A DNA stretch of 64,000 nucleotides from Rickettsiella endosymbiont of Miltochrista miniata (GTDB lineage: Bacteria; Pseudomonadota; Gammaproteobacteria; Diplorickettsiales; Diplorickettsiaceae), in NCBI RefSeq assembly GCF_964031245.1, contig NZ_OZ035017.1, positions 403,402-467,401 on the forward strand. The letters run 5' to 3'. The stretch's first letter is position 1, and each line of letters begins with the position of its first letter. This document shows positions 18,362 through 26,207 of the stretch, in pieces. Made by a program: the position numbers and the translations under genes. The notes under the pieces were generated by a model that was not told the DNA's origin, ran no database searches, and worked only from the letters and a program-made list of their open reading frames with translations.

Positions 18362-19792
18362 CTAAGCAACTTCTTTCATTTGTCTTAAATATTTTACAAT
18401 ATCTTTATCTTTTAGTATTTTTTTTCTGAGCGTATCCAGTTTTCCGGGTATCGATTTTCTTTTTGCTACCGATCTAGCTAAATCAGTTGCAAAATAATGA
18501 TTAGGGTCATCTCTGGCGATGCTTAGAGCACAATCTAGTGATTCTTTCCACCTTTGGTTAGCTTTTTCTTTTTTTCGTTTGCTTGCAACTTGAGCAAATT
18601 TTTTGTTTTTCTCACGTGTTTTTCTACCTATTTCAATATCCTGATGTGTTGGGTTGATAAGTTGCTCTTGATCATCCTTAGCAAAGGATTTACCTTTTAA
18701 TTCTTCGATATCTGATTTAAGAAAGTAGACATCATCAGGAGTTATTTGTTGTCCTGGTTTTAATATAAAACTCTTTTCTGTAATTCCCTGGCATATATCT
18801 GCTAAAGAAAGCTGTACCGGAACAACTAGAGAAGAACTTCCAAGCTTAGCATGAATAATTTCTGACTTACACAGTATTTTAGTTGGAGAATCACCACGAA
18901 GGGGGAAAATGGAGGCCTCAAAATAATTGCGTATAGGTTCTTTTTTATGCAGTCGTTCTAGGCCTTCAAAAAAATATATATAGGAGGGCTCAGTATCATC
19001 AAGTGAAGAAAAAGAACCGTTAGAATCTTTTTTTATTTCAAATGAACTTGTTTTGCAATAAAAACCTATATTATTCGTAAAGCATTTTGCTAATAGATTA
19101 TTTTGGCTATATCTTAAGAAATTTAAGGCTTCTTTTAAAGAGTATATCTCTACAGGAAAAATACCGCGGGTTGCTTTTCGAGCATCAAGTTTATAGTGAT
19201 GGTAAAAAATAAGCCTTTTTATTTTTGAGGAAACATTTAAGGATTTCTCTGCCATTATGTATTTCTTTGTTGAGTCGCAAAAAAAAGCATTTCTAACTAG
19301 AGCTATCCATTGAAAAGGTGTTAAAGAATGGTTAATAGACTTCTGCTTTAAGAGTGATTTAAGAAGTCTCTGGTTTGCTTCATAATAAGATTCAACTCCT
19401 TCTATTTTTAAATCTTTAAAATTTGGTAGCCAATTTTTATATTTATTTAAATTTTCAGATGGCTTTAAATTCAATATATAAGTATTTCTATATTTTCTTA
19501 TGTGATATTTTTCTTCATTAATTTCTTGAATTTCATTAATTTCTTGAATTTTTAGCTTAGATAATACTTCTTCTATATGAAAAATTACACATAAAGTTAA
19601 AAATTCATCCAAATTCCATTTCGGCTCTTTTCCTTCTTTAGATTCAAGCTTGTTGTGTAAAGCATCGTGGATGTAGTGTTTAAACTCTAGAAATAACAAC
19701 TCTTGGTAATTGTCTAAATTAGAAACTGAAACTTTAATTCTAATTTTTTCTAAAAGCTCTTGAATCCAAGTATAGTTTAGTTCTAATTGCAT
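18362..19792 (-). CDS. Unrecognised 476-residue protein
   Basis: Starts at ATG 19792 after GGAGT six bases upstream. It is a soluble, Lys-rich protein with no family I recognise. Residues about 83-95 carry a duplicated EIQEIN hexapeptide from an exact 18-bp tandem repeat. Residues about 290-350 contain an aromatic and hydrophobic stretch (SYIYFFEGLERLH). Residues about 390-430 are strongly basic (GRKTREKNKKFAQVASKRKK), which could bind nucleic acid. It follows a small basic gene by 21 bp, so the two form an operon. Long A/T runs and lack of known homology suggest acquired DNA. Confidence 0.5.
   Translation of the reverse strand: MQLELNYTWIQELLEKIRIKVSVSNLDNYQELLFLEFKHYIHDALHNKLESKEGKEPKWNLDEFLTLCVIFHIEEVLSKLKIQEINEIQEINEEKYHIRKYRNTYILNLKPSENLNKYKNWLPNFKDLKIEGVESYYEANQRLLKSLLKQKSINHSLTPFQWIALVRNAFFCDSTKKYIMAEKSLNVSSKIKRLIFYHHYKLDARKATRGIFPVEIYSLKEALNFLRYSQNNLLAKCFTNNIGFYCKTSSFEIKKDSNGSFSSLDDTEPSYIYFFEGLERLHKKEPIRNYFEASIFPLRGDSPTKILCKSEIIHAKLGSSSLVVPVQLSLADICQGITEKSFILKPGQQITPDDVYFLKSDIEELKGKSFAKDDQEQLINPTHQDIEIGRKTREKNKKFAQVASKRKKEKANQRWKESLDCALSIARDDPNHYFATDLARSVAKRKSIPGKLDTLRKKILKDKDIVKYLRQMKEVA
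19516..19551. repeat. Exact 18-bp tandem duplication inside a coding region
   Basis: CATTAATTTCTTGAATTT occurs twice back to back (19516-19533 and 19534-19551). It keeps the frame and duplicates six residues of the overlapping minus-strand protein. Confidence 0.85.
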
Positions 19793-19813
19793 TAACTTAC
19801 TCCAAATATCTTC

Positions 19814-20053
19814 TTATTCATATTCGTCACTGCTTTGCTCGTATGAGCTTCGAATAAATGTGCATAGCGTTTTTATCATCCGCAAAGCTTTACGGGCCTT
19901 CCGAAACTTCTGACAAAGACGAAGCTTGTTGAAGCGAATTGAGTAATACCTAAGTGTTTTAAAGCTCTGTCCGTGAGAACGAATAATATTCTTTTGATTC
20001 TCATATCTAAAAATTATCTTGTCAAGATATCCACTTGTGGCACCTGATTCCAT
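19814..20053 (-). CDS. Small basic protein of unknown function
   Basis: A 79-residue protein starting at ATG 20053 with AAAGGAAAG just upstream. The core is very basic (RFNKLRLCQKFRKARKALRM) and the last ten residues are acidic (SSYEQSSDEYE). No family is recognised. It precedes and probably is cotranscribed with the 476-residue gene. Its charge suggests RNA or DNA binding, which is only a guess. Confidence 0.45.
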   Translation of the reverse strand: MESGATSGYLDKIIFRYENQKNIIRSHGQSFKTLRYYSIRFNKLRLCQKFRKARKALRMIKTLCTFIRSSYEQSSDEYE

Positions 20054-20085
20054 ATGCTTTCCTTTTAAGTTAAAACGAGATGTTA

Positions 20086-20691
20086 TTATTTTAAACCTTC
20101 TGCAGCCAGCGCGGCCTGTACAGCTGGGCGTTTTGCAATGCGCTCGAAATAAGCCATTAAGTGTTTATATTTATTCATATCGAACTTCATAACAAATCCC
20201 CAACGCAAAATAGTGAACAGATAAGCATCGGCGATCGTGAAATGATTTCCTTGTAGGTATTCGTCTTGTTTTAGAGCTTCATCTAAATATTTGAATTGTG
20301 CTTCCAGTTTTTCTCGTAGAATTGTCTTATATTCCTCTGGCGTTTTTGGGTGGAACAGCGGACTGAAGCTTTTATGCAGTTCGGAAGTGATATAGGCAAG
20401 CCATGTAATGGTTTGATAGCGTGACAAGTTACCGACAGGTTCAATCAGATTGGAGTTCGGTGCTTTGTCTGCTAGATATAATACGATAGCTACACCTTCG
20501 GTTAGCAAATTACCATCGTCCAATAAGAGTGCAGGCACTTGTCCTTTCGGATTGATGGTCAGATAATCTTTTCCGGATTCAGTCTTCTTTTTCGCTAAAT
20601 CGACTTTTTCTAACGTAAAATCTTGTCCTGTTTCACGTAACACGATGTGGGGGGATAGCGAACAAGCGCCGGGACTATAGAATAGCTTCAT
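20086..20691 (-). CDS. gst: Beta-class glutathione S-transferase
   Basis: A 201-residue protein starting [20 protein letters not shown]. The Cys at position 10 in that motif is the catalytic or glutathione-contacting residue of beta-class enzymes. The N-terminal thioredoxin-like domain includes [14 protein letters not shown] and the C-terminal helical domain includes [14 protein letters not shown]. It conjugates or reduces electrophiles with glutathione. A clear AAAGGAG ribosome site precedes the ATG. Confidence 0.9.
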   Translation of the reverse strand: MKLFYSPGACSLSPHIVLRETGQDFTLEKVDLAKKKTESGKDYLTINPKGQVPALLLDDGNLLTEGVAIVLYLADKAPNSNLIEPVGNLSRYQTITWLAYITSELHKSFSPLFHPKTPEEYKTILREKLEAQFKYLDEALKQDEYLQGNHFTIADAYLFTILRWGFVMKFDMNKYKHLMAYFERIAKRPAVQAALAAEGLK

Positions 20692-20775
20692 TTTTAGCTC
20701 CTTTAAATAACGAATTAGATAGCCTTGACAAAAAAATTGACAAAGTACTCAATCAATAAACCCAGTATCTCTTTT

Positions 20776-21699
20776 TTATTGCTGTAACTTAATAATTGTT
20801 GGGGGAGAACTCAAGGTTTTCCATGGCATTTCGCCGGTCAAAACTTTAGCGCTTAACTCCAAACTGTCTTTACCGGCAAGACCGGGATACAGTTTATTCA
20901 TCGATGCAATGATAGGTTTACTACTATGCGGAGATTGCTGCAAAAATTGATTAAAATGTTGGATATAGTCTCGAGTAAACTTGAGCGATGTCGGTGAAAA
21001 ATTAGGATGTTGATTCTTCGTTAAAAAATGACCGGGTATGACGCTTTTAGGTGATAATTTTTGCATCTCCTCGAGTTTATTGATCCAGGCTTGTCTCGAT
21101 TGTGCACTTTGATTATCGGCTAACCAAACATGCATGCCGTTAGATACTAACACGCCACCGAGTATGGTTTTTATCGATGGAATCCAAAGGTAAGTATGAT
21201 CAGGATCGTATTTTAATCCTTGTATATAAATTTTATTGCCTTCAAGTGCTAGATAATTTTCTTGGATAGGTTCAGGGGTTATTAGTTTTTTTGGTTTTTC
21301 TTTTAGTTTGCTTGCCCATACGGCTAGTTTGTCATTCTTGCTGGCATTAATTAAATAGGCGGTTTGTGGAGTGGATAAAATTTTAGCGTCAGGAAAATTT
21401 TCTGCTAAAGTTTCTAAGCCAAAATAATAATCAGGATCACTATGGCTGATATAGATCGTGCTAAGTTTTCTCCCCGATTTTTTTATTAATGCGACTAGTT
21501 TTTCGGCATCATTTTTTTGGAACTGGGCGTCAACCAGGATGGCTTCTTTATTGCCTAAAATCAATGTCGAAGAAACTGGAAATAAAGAAGCGCTTCCTGG
21601 GTTATAGACTTCAAGCGTTAGTTTGCTTGGTTCAGCAAAGCTTAATGTGGAATATAGGATTAAAAGCGAAAAAAAAGTACTCAGTATTTTCAAATTCAT
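20776..21699 (-). CDS. Secreted metallo-beta-lactamase-fold protein with altered metal motif
   Basis: A 307-residue protein with an N-terminal signal peptide (LKILSTFFSLLILYSTLSFA, cut near residue 22). The fold is indicated by ILVDAQFQ, ISHSDPDYYFG and SVIPGH. The usual HxHxDH metal motif reads HSDPDY, so the second His is Asp and the last His is Tyr. It may bind one metal or have changed activity. Related periplasmic proteins of this family are annotated only as MBL-fold hydrolases. Substrate unknown. Confidence 0.7.
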   Translation of the reverse strand: MNLKILSTFFSLLILYSTLSFAEPSKLTLEVYNPGSASLFPVSSTLILGNKEAILVDAQFQKNDAEKLVALIKKSGRKLSTIYISHSDPDYYFGLETLAENFPDAKILSTPQTAYLINASKNDKLAVWASKLKEKPKKLITPEPIQENYLALEGNKIYIQGLKYDPDHTYLWIPSIKTILGGVLVSNGMHVWLADNQSAQSRQAWINKLEEMQKLSPKSVIPGHFLTKNQHPNFSPTSLKFTRDYIQHFNQFLQQSPHSSKPIIASMNKLYPGLAGKDSLELSAKVLTGEMPWKTLSSPPTIIKLQQ

Positions 21700-21855
21700 A
21701 GAACCAACCCCTCTATTTTCTGAATAGCTTCAGTCTACAAAGGATTACAAAAAAAGTCCAAGTTCCATTTTTTTACTATAAAAAATACTCGAGTATATAA
21801 AATGATACAAAAAATTAGCGTATAATAGTTAATCTAATAACAAAGGAGAGTGTCT

Positions 21856-22332
21856 ATGAACGAACGAAATGCATTATATTTACTATCATTTTTGTGTGCC
21901 TTGTTGAGAAAATATTATGTAAATAATTGTTTACATGTTGAGCCTCAATTAAGGAATGAGTTAGCTGGAATCATGACATCGCCCATGTACAATAAGGAAC
22001 GCGATCGCGAATTTATCGGGAGCAGGATAACAAGAAATCCGTGGTTTATCATTGACACGTGTATATCCATGTCGCTTTTAATGGTTTCAGCCGCCTTATT
22101 TTTTAGAGCACTCAATATGGGCAGGCATGTTGCACCCGTCGTGCGCATTGAAGAACAAAACAGACCTCAAGATCCTGTTGCGCCTGCGCAACAAAACGTA
22201 GCTGCTCAGGTCCAGGAAAACCCAGCTGCATTTTTTCAGCCTTCTGCGGGTTCTTCCAATGCGGACACTGCTAATGCCGCTTCTCCTGCAAATGATCATG
22301 AGCAGCAAACAAGTGGTAAAAAAAATAGATAA
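21856..22332 (+). CDS. Small single-membrane-segment protein with Ala/Gln/Pro-rich tail
   Basis: I start at ATG 21856, seven bases after AAGGAG; a GTG two codons earlier overlaps the spacer. The 158-residue protein has one hydrophobic segment (residues about 63-85, IIDTCISMSLLMVSAALFF) and a low-complexity tail rich in Ala, Gln, Pro and Asn. No family is recognised. The topology resembles small membrane or secreted proteins of host-associated bacteria. It stands alone upstream of umuDC. Confidence 0.5.
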   Translation: MNERNALYLLSFLCALLRKYYVNNCLHVEPQLRNELAGIMTSPMYNKERDREFIGSRITRNPWFIIDTCISMSLLMVSAALFFRALNMGRHVAPVVRIEEQNRPQDPVAPAQQNVAAQVQENPAAFFQPSAGSSNADTANAASPANDHEQQTSGKKNR

Positions 22333-22448
22333 TTATATTTATATTGGATAATTTAATTGGTTCTTTATTTTATAAATAAATAACATATAACGTTTATACA
22401 TATAAATTTGATATATGGAGATTTCCTGTGAGAGAATCATCTTGACGA

Positions 22449-22528
22449 CGATGGATATTCCTTAGCACTGGATGGCTTAGCTATCCATCGCAACTTTTCT
22501 TTCACTTTAAAAAACTATGTCCAGTGCT
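22449..22528 (+). promoter_or_regulatory. Two overlapping inverted repeats in the umuD leader
   Basis: CGATGGATA (22449-22457) pairs with TATCCATCG (22482-22490). AGCACTGGA (22464-22472), inside that loop, pairs with TCCAGTGCT (22520-22528), which covers the first codons of umuD. The two stems cannot both form simply, so RNA folding could control umuD translation. Confidence 0.45.
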
Positions 22529-22939
22529 TATCGATGTATTATTTCGCATACTTATCTTATCCCCTACCTATCATCGGCAGTGCATGCGGGATTTCCTTCG
22601 CCGGCAGATGATTTTTTAGAGGGGCATCTCGATCTGAATGAGTATCTTATTCATCACCCTGCAGCCACTTACTACGTGCGGGTTAAAGGCGAATCAATGA
22701 TTAATGCCGGTATTCACGACGGTGATCTATTAATTGTCGACCGTAGCTTGGAGCCGCGTGATAATAAAGTGGTGATCGCGGTAGTCGATGGACAGTTAAC
22801 CGTAAAACGACTTAAAAAATTAAAGAATCAACAGTTTGTTTTGATAGCGGAAAATCCAGATTTTCCGGCGATAGCAGTAAATGAAGAGAATAATGTCAGT
22901 ATCTGGGGAATTGTTACCAATGTTATTCACGCGGTGTAA
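22517..22939 (+). CDS. umuD: UmuD, self-cleaving polymerase V subunit
   Basis: A 140-residue LexA/UmuD-type peptidase. The cleavage site is the Ala-Gly pair in VHAGFPSPADDF (about residues 22-23). The catalytic Ser lies in VKGESMINAGI and the Lys in QLTVKRLKKL, both conserved. After RecA-stimulated self-cleavage UmuD' forms DNA polymerase V with UmuC. No good ribosome site precedes ATG 22517; instead there are overlapping hairpins. umuC follows two bases after the stop. Confidence 0.9.
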   Translation: MSSAYRCIISHTYLIPYLSSAVHAGFPSPADDFLEGHLDLNEYLIHHPAATYYVRVKGESMINAGIHDGDLLIVDRSLEPRDNKVVIAVVDGQLTVKRLKKLKNQQFVLIAENPDFPAIAVNEENNVSIWGIVTNVIHAV

Positions 22940-22941
22940 GG

Positions 22942-24207
22942 TTGTCTTACTTTGCGTTGGCGGATTGTAATAATTTTTATGTTTCTTGCGAACGTGTGTT
23001 TAATCCGGCCTTAGAAAAGCAAGCTATTATTATTTTATCGAACAATGATGGTTGTATTATTTCTCGCTCTAATGAAGCCAAAGCATTAGGTATTCCCATG
23101 GGCGCGCCGGTTTTTAAGTATCGCGATCTGATACGACGCGGGCAAATTAAATGTTTTTCTTCAAATTACGCGCTTTATGGCGATATGTCACAACGTGTTA
23201 TGAATTCATTACGGCGCTTGTGTCCGGATATGGAAGTGTATTCAATTGACGAGGCTTTTTTTAAGCTGGATCATTTTTCATACTATGATTTAACGGCTTA
23301 TTTAATGGATATCCGCCAAAAAGTAAAGCAGTGGACCGGTATTCCGATTTCAATCGGTTTGGCACCTAGCAAAACTTTAGCTAAAGTAGCGAATTTTTAT
23401 GCCAAGCGGGTTATTAAAGTGGGTGTTTGTGATTTACGTAGCGCGCCATTACGCGATTCGTTATTAAAGACGCTGCCTATAGAAGAAGTTTGGGGAATTG
23501 GACGTAAACTGACTGAAAAACTCCAGCATTATTCGATAAAAACCGCTTTTGATTTACAACAAGCTAATCCGAAAATCATGCGTCGACGTTTTAGTGTGGT
23601 AGTTGAACGTATTATTCTCGAATTAAATGGGATTTCTTGTCTGAGTTTAGAAAGTGTAGCGCCAAAAAAACAGATTATGTGCTCGCGTTCTTTTGGCAGA
23701 CCTGTGACCGAGCTGCACGATTTAAGCAGTGCACTGAGTCGCTATACCGCGCGTGCCGCGTATAAATTAAGGGAACAAGACTGTAAAACGCAAGCCATTT
23801 ATGTGTTTATTACTACTAATAAACATAAAGCCAGCGATCGACAATATATGAAGGGTTTAACATGCTCTTTAGTGACGGCAACGAATGATACGCGTGTATT
23901 AATTACCGCGGCACAGCAGGTTTTAAAACAATTGTATAAAACCGGATTTAATTATAAAAAAGCCGGAATTTTATTAATGGACATTATACCGAGTCACCAA
24001 CAAACCAATGATCTATTTATTCAACCGATCTCACAGCGCTCAGTTACATTAATGAAAATATTGGATGAGACAAATCAGATCTTCGGTTCGCACACACTTT
24101 TTTTTGCTGCGGAAGGTGGTGCACAAGCCTCTTGGACGATGCGTGCTGGACATCGTTCGCCACGTTACACCACACATTGGCAAGAAATTGTTAACGTCAT
24201 GGCATAA
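22942..24207 (+). CDS. umuC: UmuC, error-prone DNA polymerase V catalytic subunit
   Basis: A 421-residue Y-family polymerase that starts at TTG 22942, the only plausible start since the following residues (SYFALADCNNFYVSCERVF) are the conserved N-terminus. The catalytic motif YSIDEAFF is intact, and helix-hairpin-helix residues (EEVWGIGRKLTEKL) follow. The C-terminal UmuC-specific region is present. It performs translesion synthesis with UmuD'. It is coupled to umuD. Confidence 0.93.
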   Translation: MSYFALADCNNFYVSCERVFNPALEKQAIIILSNNDGCIISRSNEAKALGIPMGAPVFKYRDLIRRGQIKCFSSNYALYGDMSQRVMNSLRRLCPDMEVYSIDEAFFKLDHFSYYDLTAYLMDIRQKVKQWTGIPISIGLAPSKTLAKVANFYAKRVIKVGVCDLRSAPLRDSLLKTLPIEEVWGIGRKLTEKLQHYSIKTAFDLQQANPKIMRRRFSVVVERIILELNGISCLSLESVAPKKQIMCSRSFGRPVTELHDLSSALSRYTARAAYKLREQDCKTQAIYVFITTNKHKASDRQYMKGLTCSLVTATNDTRVLITAAQQVLKQLYKTGFNYKKAGILLMDIIPSHQQTNDLFIQPISQRSVTLMKILDETNQIFGSHTLFFAAEGGAQASWTMRAGHRSPRYTTHWQEIVNVMA

Positions 24208-24208
24208 C

Positions 24209-24250
24209 GCGCAACGCTGGTTTTCTGCGCTTAATTTATTTTTTATTTTT
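24209..24250 (+). terminator. Possible terminator after umuC
   Basis: GCGCA (24209-24213) and TGCGC (24226-24230) form a short stem followed by a T-rich stretch. Stem is only five base pairs, so support is weak. Confidence 0.35.
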
Positions 24251-24340
24251 TTAAAGATCTAGTCAATGCTTAAAATATAAATTATACTTTTTAATCGTCG
24301 TCAGCTAAGGCTGAAGTATCTCTCTTAAAGGAATAAGAAT

Positions 24341-25600
24341 ATGAAACCACATATTATTTTTGTTGGATTTCGCGCCGATATTATTGACTCGGTTGATTGG
24401 AAAAAAAATAAGGTCAGTATTATTGTACATGAGTTCATCGTCGATCAACTTGATGAATCGATGCGTGCTAAATTAGCCGGTATTGGTGTGCTCAAGGTTC
24501 CGCATTCCAATAATTTAGAAGAAGCCTATACCGATGCTATGCCAGAAATTGAAAAGTGCGCGGAAGAATTAATCGCGCAACACGGCCCAGCGAAGGCGTT
24601 TATTGCTTTATATGAACACTCCACGTTGCCTGCTGCATTATGTCGAGAAAAATTTTCTGTTCCTGGTACGTCGGTGGCCACAGCGACGTTATGTCGCGAT
24701 AAGGTTAAAATGAAACAAAGCTTAATGGACTCGGGCATACGTTATCCGTTATTTAGAGCCGTTAACAGTCAAACTAGCTGGGCAGAAATTAAAGAATTCA
24801 CGCGGCATGTACCAGGAAAAATGGTATTAAAGCCAAGAGCGCAGGCCGCCAGTGAAGGAATATTTATTTTTGATGATGAATCTGACTTATTCCAACATAT
24901 TGCTGAGCATGGATTACAGGATCGGTATCAGCTTGAAGAGTTTATTGAAGGTCAGTTATGTCTTTTTGATGGTATTGTGCGCGATAAAAAATTGATGTTT
25001 TTTAGTTTATCAAAATACACGACGACTTGTTTTGAGTACATCCATCAACGTAAACCCATCGCTACAATTACTACCGATGATGTGCAACTAAGCCGTACAG
25101 CGAGTCAATTCACTAGCGCTATCTTAGAAAAAGTCGGTTTGGAAAATGGGACATTTAATTGCGAAGCTTTTCTTTTACCGAATAATGAGTGGGTGTTTCT
25201 GGAAATAGCGAATCGTTATGGTGGTGCGGGGGTGGCGCCATTGATGAAGCAAATGTATGGCGTGGATCTGATTAAAGAAAGCATATTAGCGGATATGCAA
25301 GAACCTTCAGAAATAGAAAATCCTATTAATGTGTCAGATTGCAATTTTTCTTCGGCTTGGATGTATTTTCCTGTACCGAAAGCAGGACCTTGTAAGGTTA
25401 CAGAGGTGACAGGTTTAGATCAATTGCCTGACAGCATTGTCTCGGCGGATACGGTGCGACCCGGACAAGGTTTAAATCAAGCAGCGGGTGCGTTTCTGTA
25501 TGCGGGGCGATTTTTTGTTAAAGCAGAAACTTCTGCGCAAGTAAAAAAGGATTGCGCGGAGATTGCTAAAAATTATCGTGTTAATGTGGCTAGCCTTTAG
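24341..25600 (+). CDS. ATP-grasp carboxylate-amine ligase
   Basis: A 419-residue ATP-grasp enzyme. The N-terminal third is a Rossmann-like preATP-grasp domain. The ATP-grasp core has KMVLKPRAQAASEGIFIF as the glycine-loop region and CEAFLLPNNEWVFLEIANRYGG as the metal-binding Glu...Glu-x-Asn-x-Arg segment, both intact. Such enzymes couple an acyl phosphate to an amine, forming peptide or amide bonds. It lies 334 bp upstream of the ACP operon, on the same strand. It may act in that pathway, for example by coupling an amino acid to the product; this is inferred from proximity. Confidence 0.8.
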   Translation: MKPHIIFVGFRADIIDSVDWKKNKVSIIVHEFIVDQLDESMRAKLAGIGVLKVPHSNNLEEAYTDAMPEIEKCAEELIAQHGPAKAFIALYEHSTLPAALCREKFSVPGTSVATATLCRDKVKMKQSLMDSGIRYPLFRAVNSQTSWAEIKEFTRHVPGKMVLKPRAQAASEGIFIFDDESDLFQHIAEHGLQDRYQLEEFIEGQLCLFDGIVRDKKLMFFSLSKYTTTCFEYIHQRKPIATITTDDVQLSRTASQFTSAILEKVGLENGTFNCEAFLLPNNEWVFLEIANRYGGAGVAPLMKQMYGVDLIKESILADMQEPSEIENPINVSDCNFSSAWMYFPVPKAGPCKVTEVTGLDQLPDSIVSADTVRPGQGLNQAAGAFLYAGRFFVKAETSAQVKKDCAEIAKNYRVNVASL

Positions 25601-25748
25601 TAAAAGTGGGTTTAAATTCTTCTAGTCAAGCGTAATGTTATCAATTATACTCCTAGGCCAAATTTTTCTAATGGAAAATATTTAAACAACATGGAAATGT
25701 AGAAGTTTCGCAAATTAAATTACAGGCGAATAATGTAAAAAGATCACT

Positions 25749-25850
25749 GTCATGGCGAGCGAATGTAATGAGCGTGGCCATCCATGGATTGCCGCGCACC
25801 TACGGTGCTCGCAATGACGATTGATATTTTACGCGCTCGCAATGACGAGT
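25749..25850. repeat. Dispersed palindromic repeat, copy 1
   Basis: Bases 25749-25784 are identical over 36 bases to 37716-37751. The element's ends, GTCATGGCGAGC and GCTCGCAATGAC, are imperfect inverted repeats, and CTCGCAATGACGA recurs just beyond. It is much more GC-rich than its surroundings. It resembles palindromic interspersed elements common in Rickettsiales and Legionellales. Confidence 0.8.
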
Positions 25851-25871
25851 GAGTCATTATCTGAAAAGGTT

Positions 25872-25906
25872 GAGTTTCTGGGTTTTATTCGCGAAACTCC
25901 TATAAT
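25872..25906 (+). promoter_or_regulatory. Inverted repeat abutting a TATAAT box upstream of the ACP operon
   Basis: GAGTTTC (25872-25878) and GAAACTC (25893-25899) are a perfect 7-bp inverted repeat with half-site starts 21 bp apart. TATAAT follows at 25901-25906. No good -35 box is at standard spacing, as expected of a regulated promoter, but both could be chance. Confidence 0.35.
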
Positions 25907-25934
25907 TTTCACATTGCATCTAAGGAAAGATAAA

Positions 25935-26207
25935 ATGTCTCATGCTATAAGTCATGTCATTAAGGAAGTGCTGGTCAAAGAATTGATGGTCAATGTGCCC
26001 GTCGATAAGATTAATGACGAGGATAGTTTTCAATCGGTATTAGGTTTAGATTCCTTATCATTTGCTGAATTACGTTATCAATGTGAATCGCTTTTTAACA
26101 TTGATATAGCGGATGAATATTTTGTACCGGATTATTTTAACAATCTAAAAAATCTGGTTTCTCTCATTGTTAAATTGCAAGTCGAACAAACTAGCACAGT
26201 GTCATGA
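25935..26207 (+). CDS. Acyl carrier protein of the biosynthetic operon
   Basis: I start at ATG 25935, eight bases after AAGGA, giving 90 residues. The phosphopantetheine attachment Ser lies in LGLDSLSFAEL, and the four-helix ACP length and acidic character fit. It carries acyl intermediates for the ketosynthase, dehydratase and thioesterase encoded just downstream. The stop overlaps the ATG of the aminotransferase (ATGA), so translation is coupled. It is not a typical housekeeping AcpP, which is usually beside fabF/fabG. Confidence 0.85.
   Translation: MSHAISHVIKEVLVKELMVNVPVDKINDEDSFQSVLGLDSLSFAELRYQCESLFNIDIADEYFVPDYFNNLKNLVSLIVKLQVEQTSTVS

Larger units (their letters stand above)
25601..25934 (+). 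other. 334-bp intergenic region with dispersed repeat and possible promoter
   Basis: No gene is seen. It contains one copy of a dispersed palindromic repeat (about 25749-25850) and, closer to the ACP gene, an inverted repeat followed by TATAAT. The remainder is AT-rich without clear structure. Confidence 0.6.
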
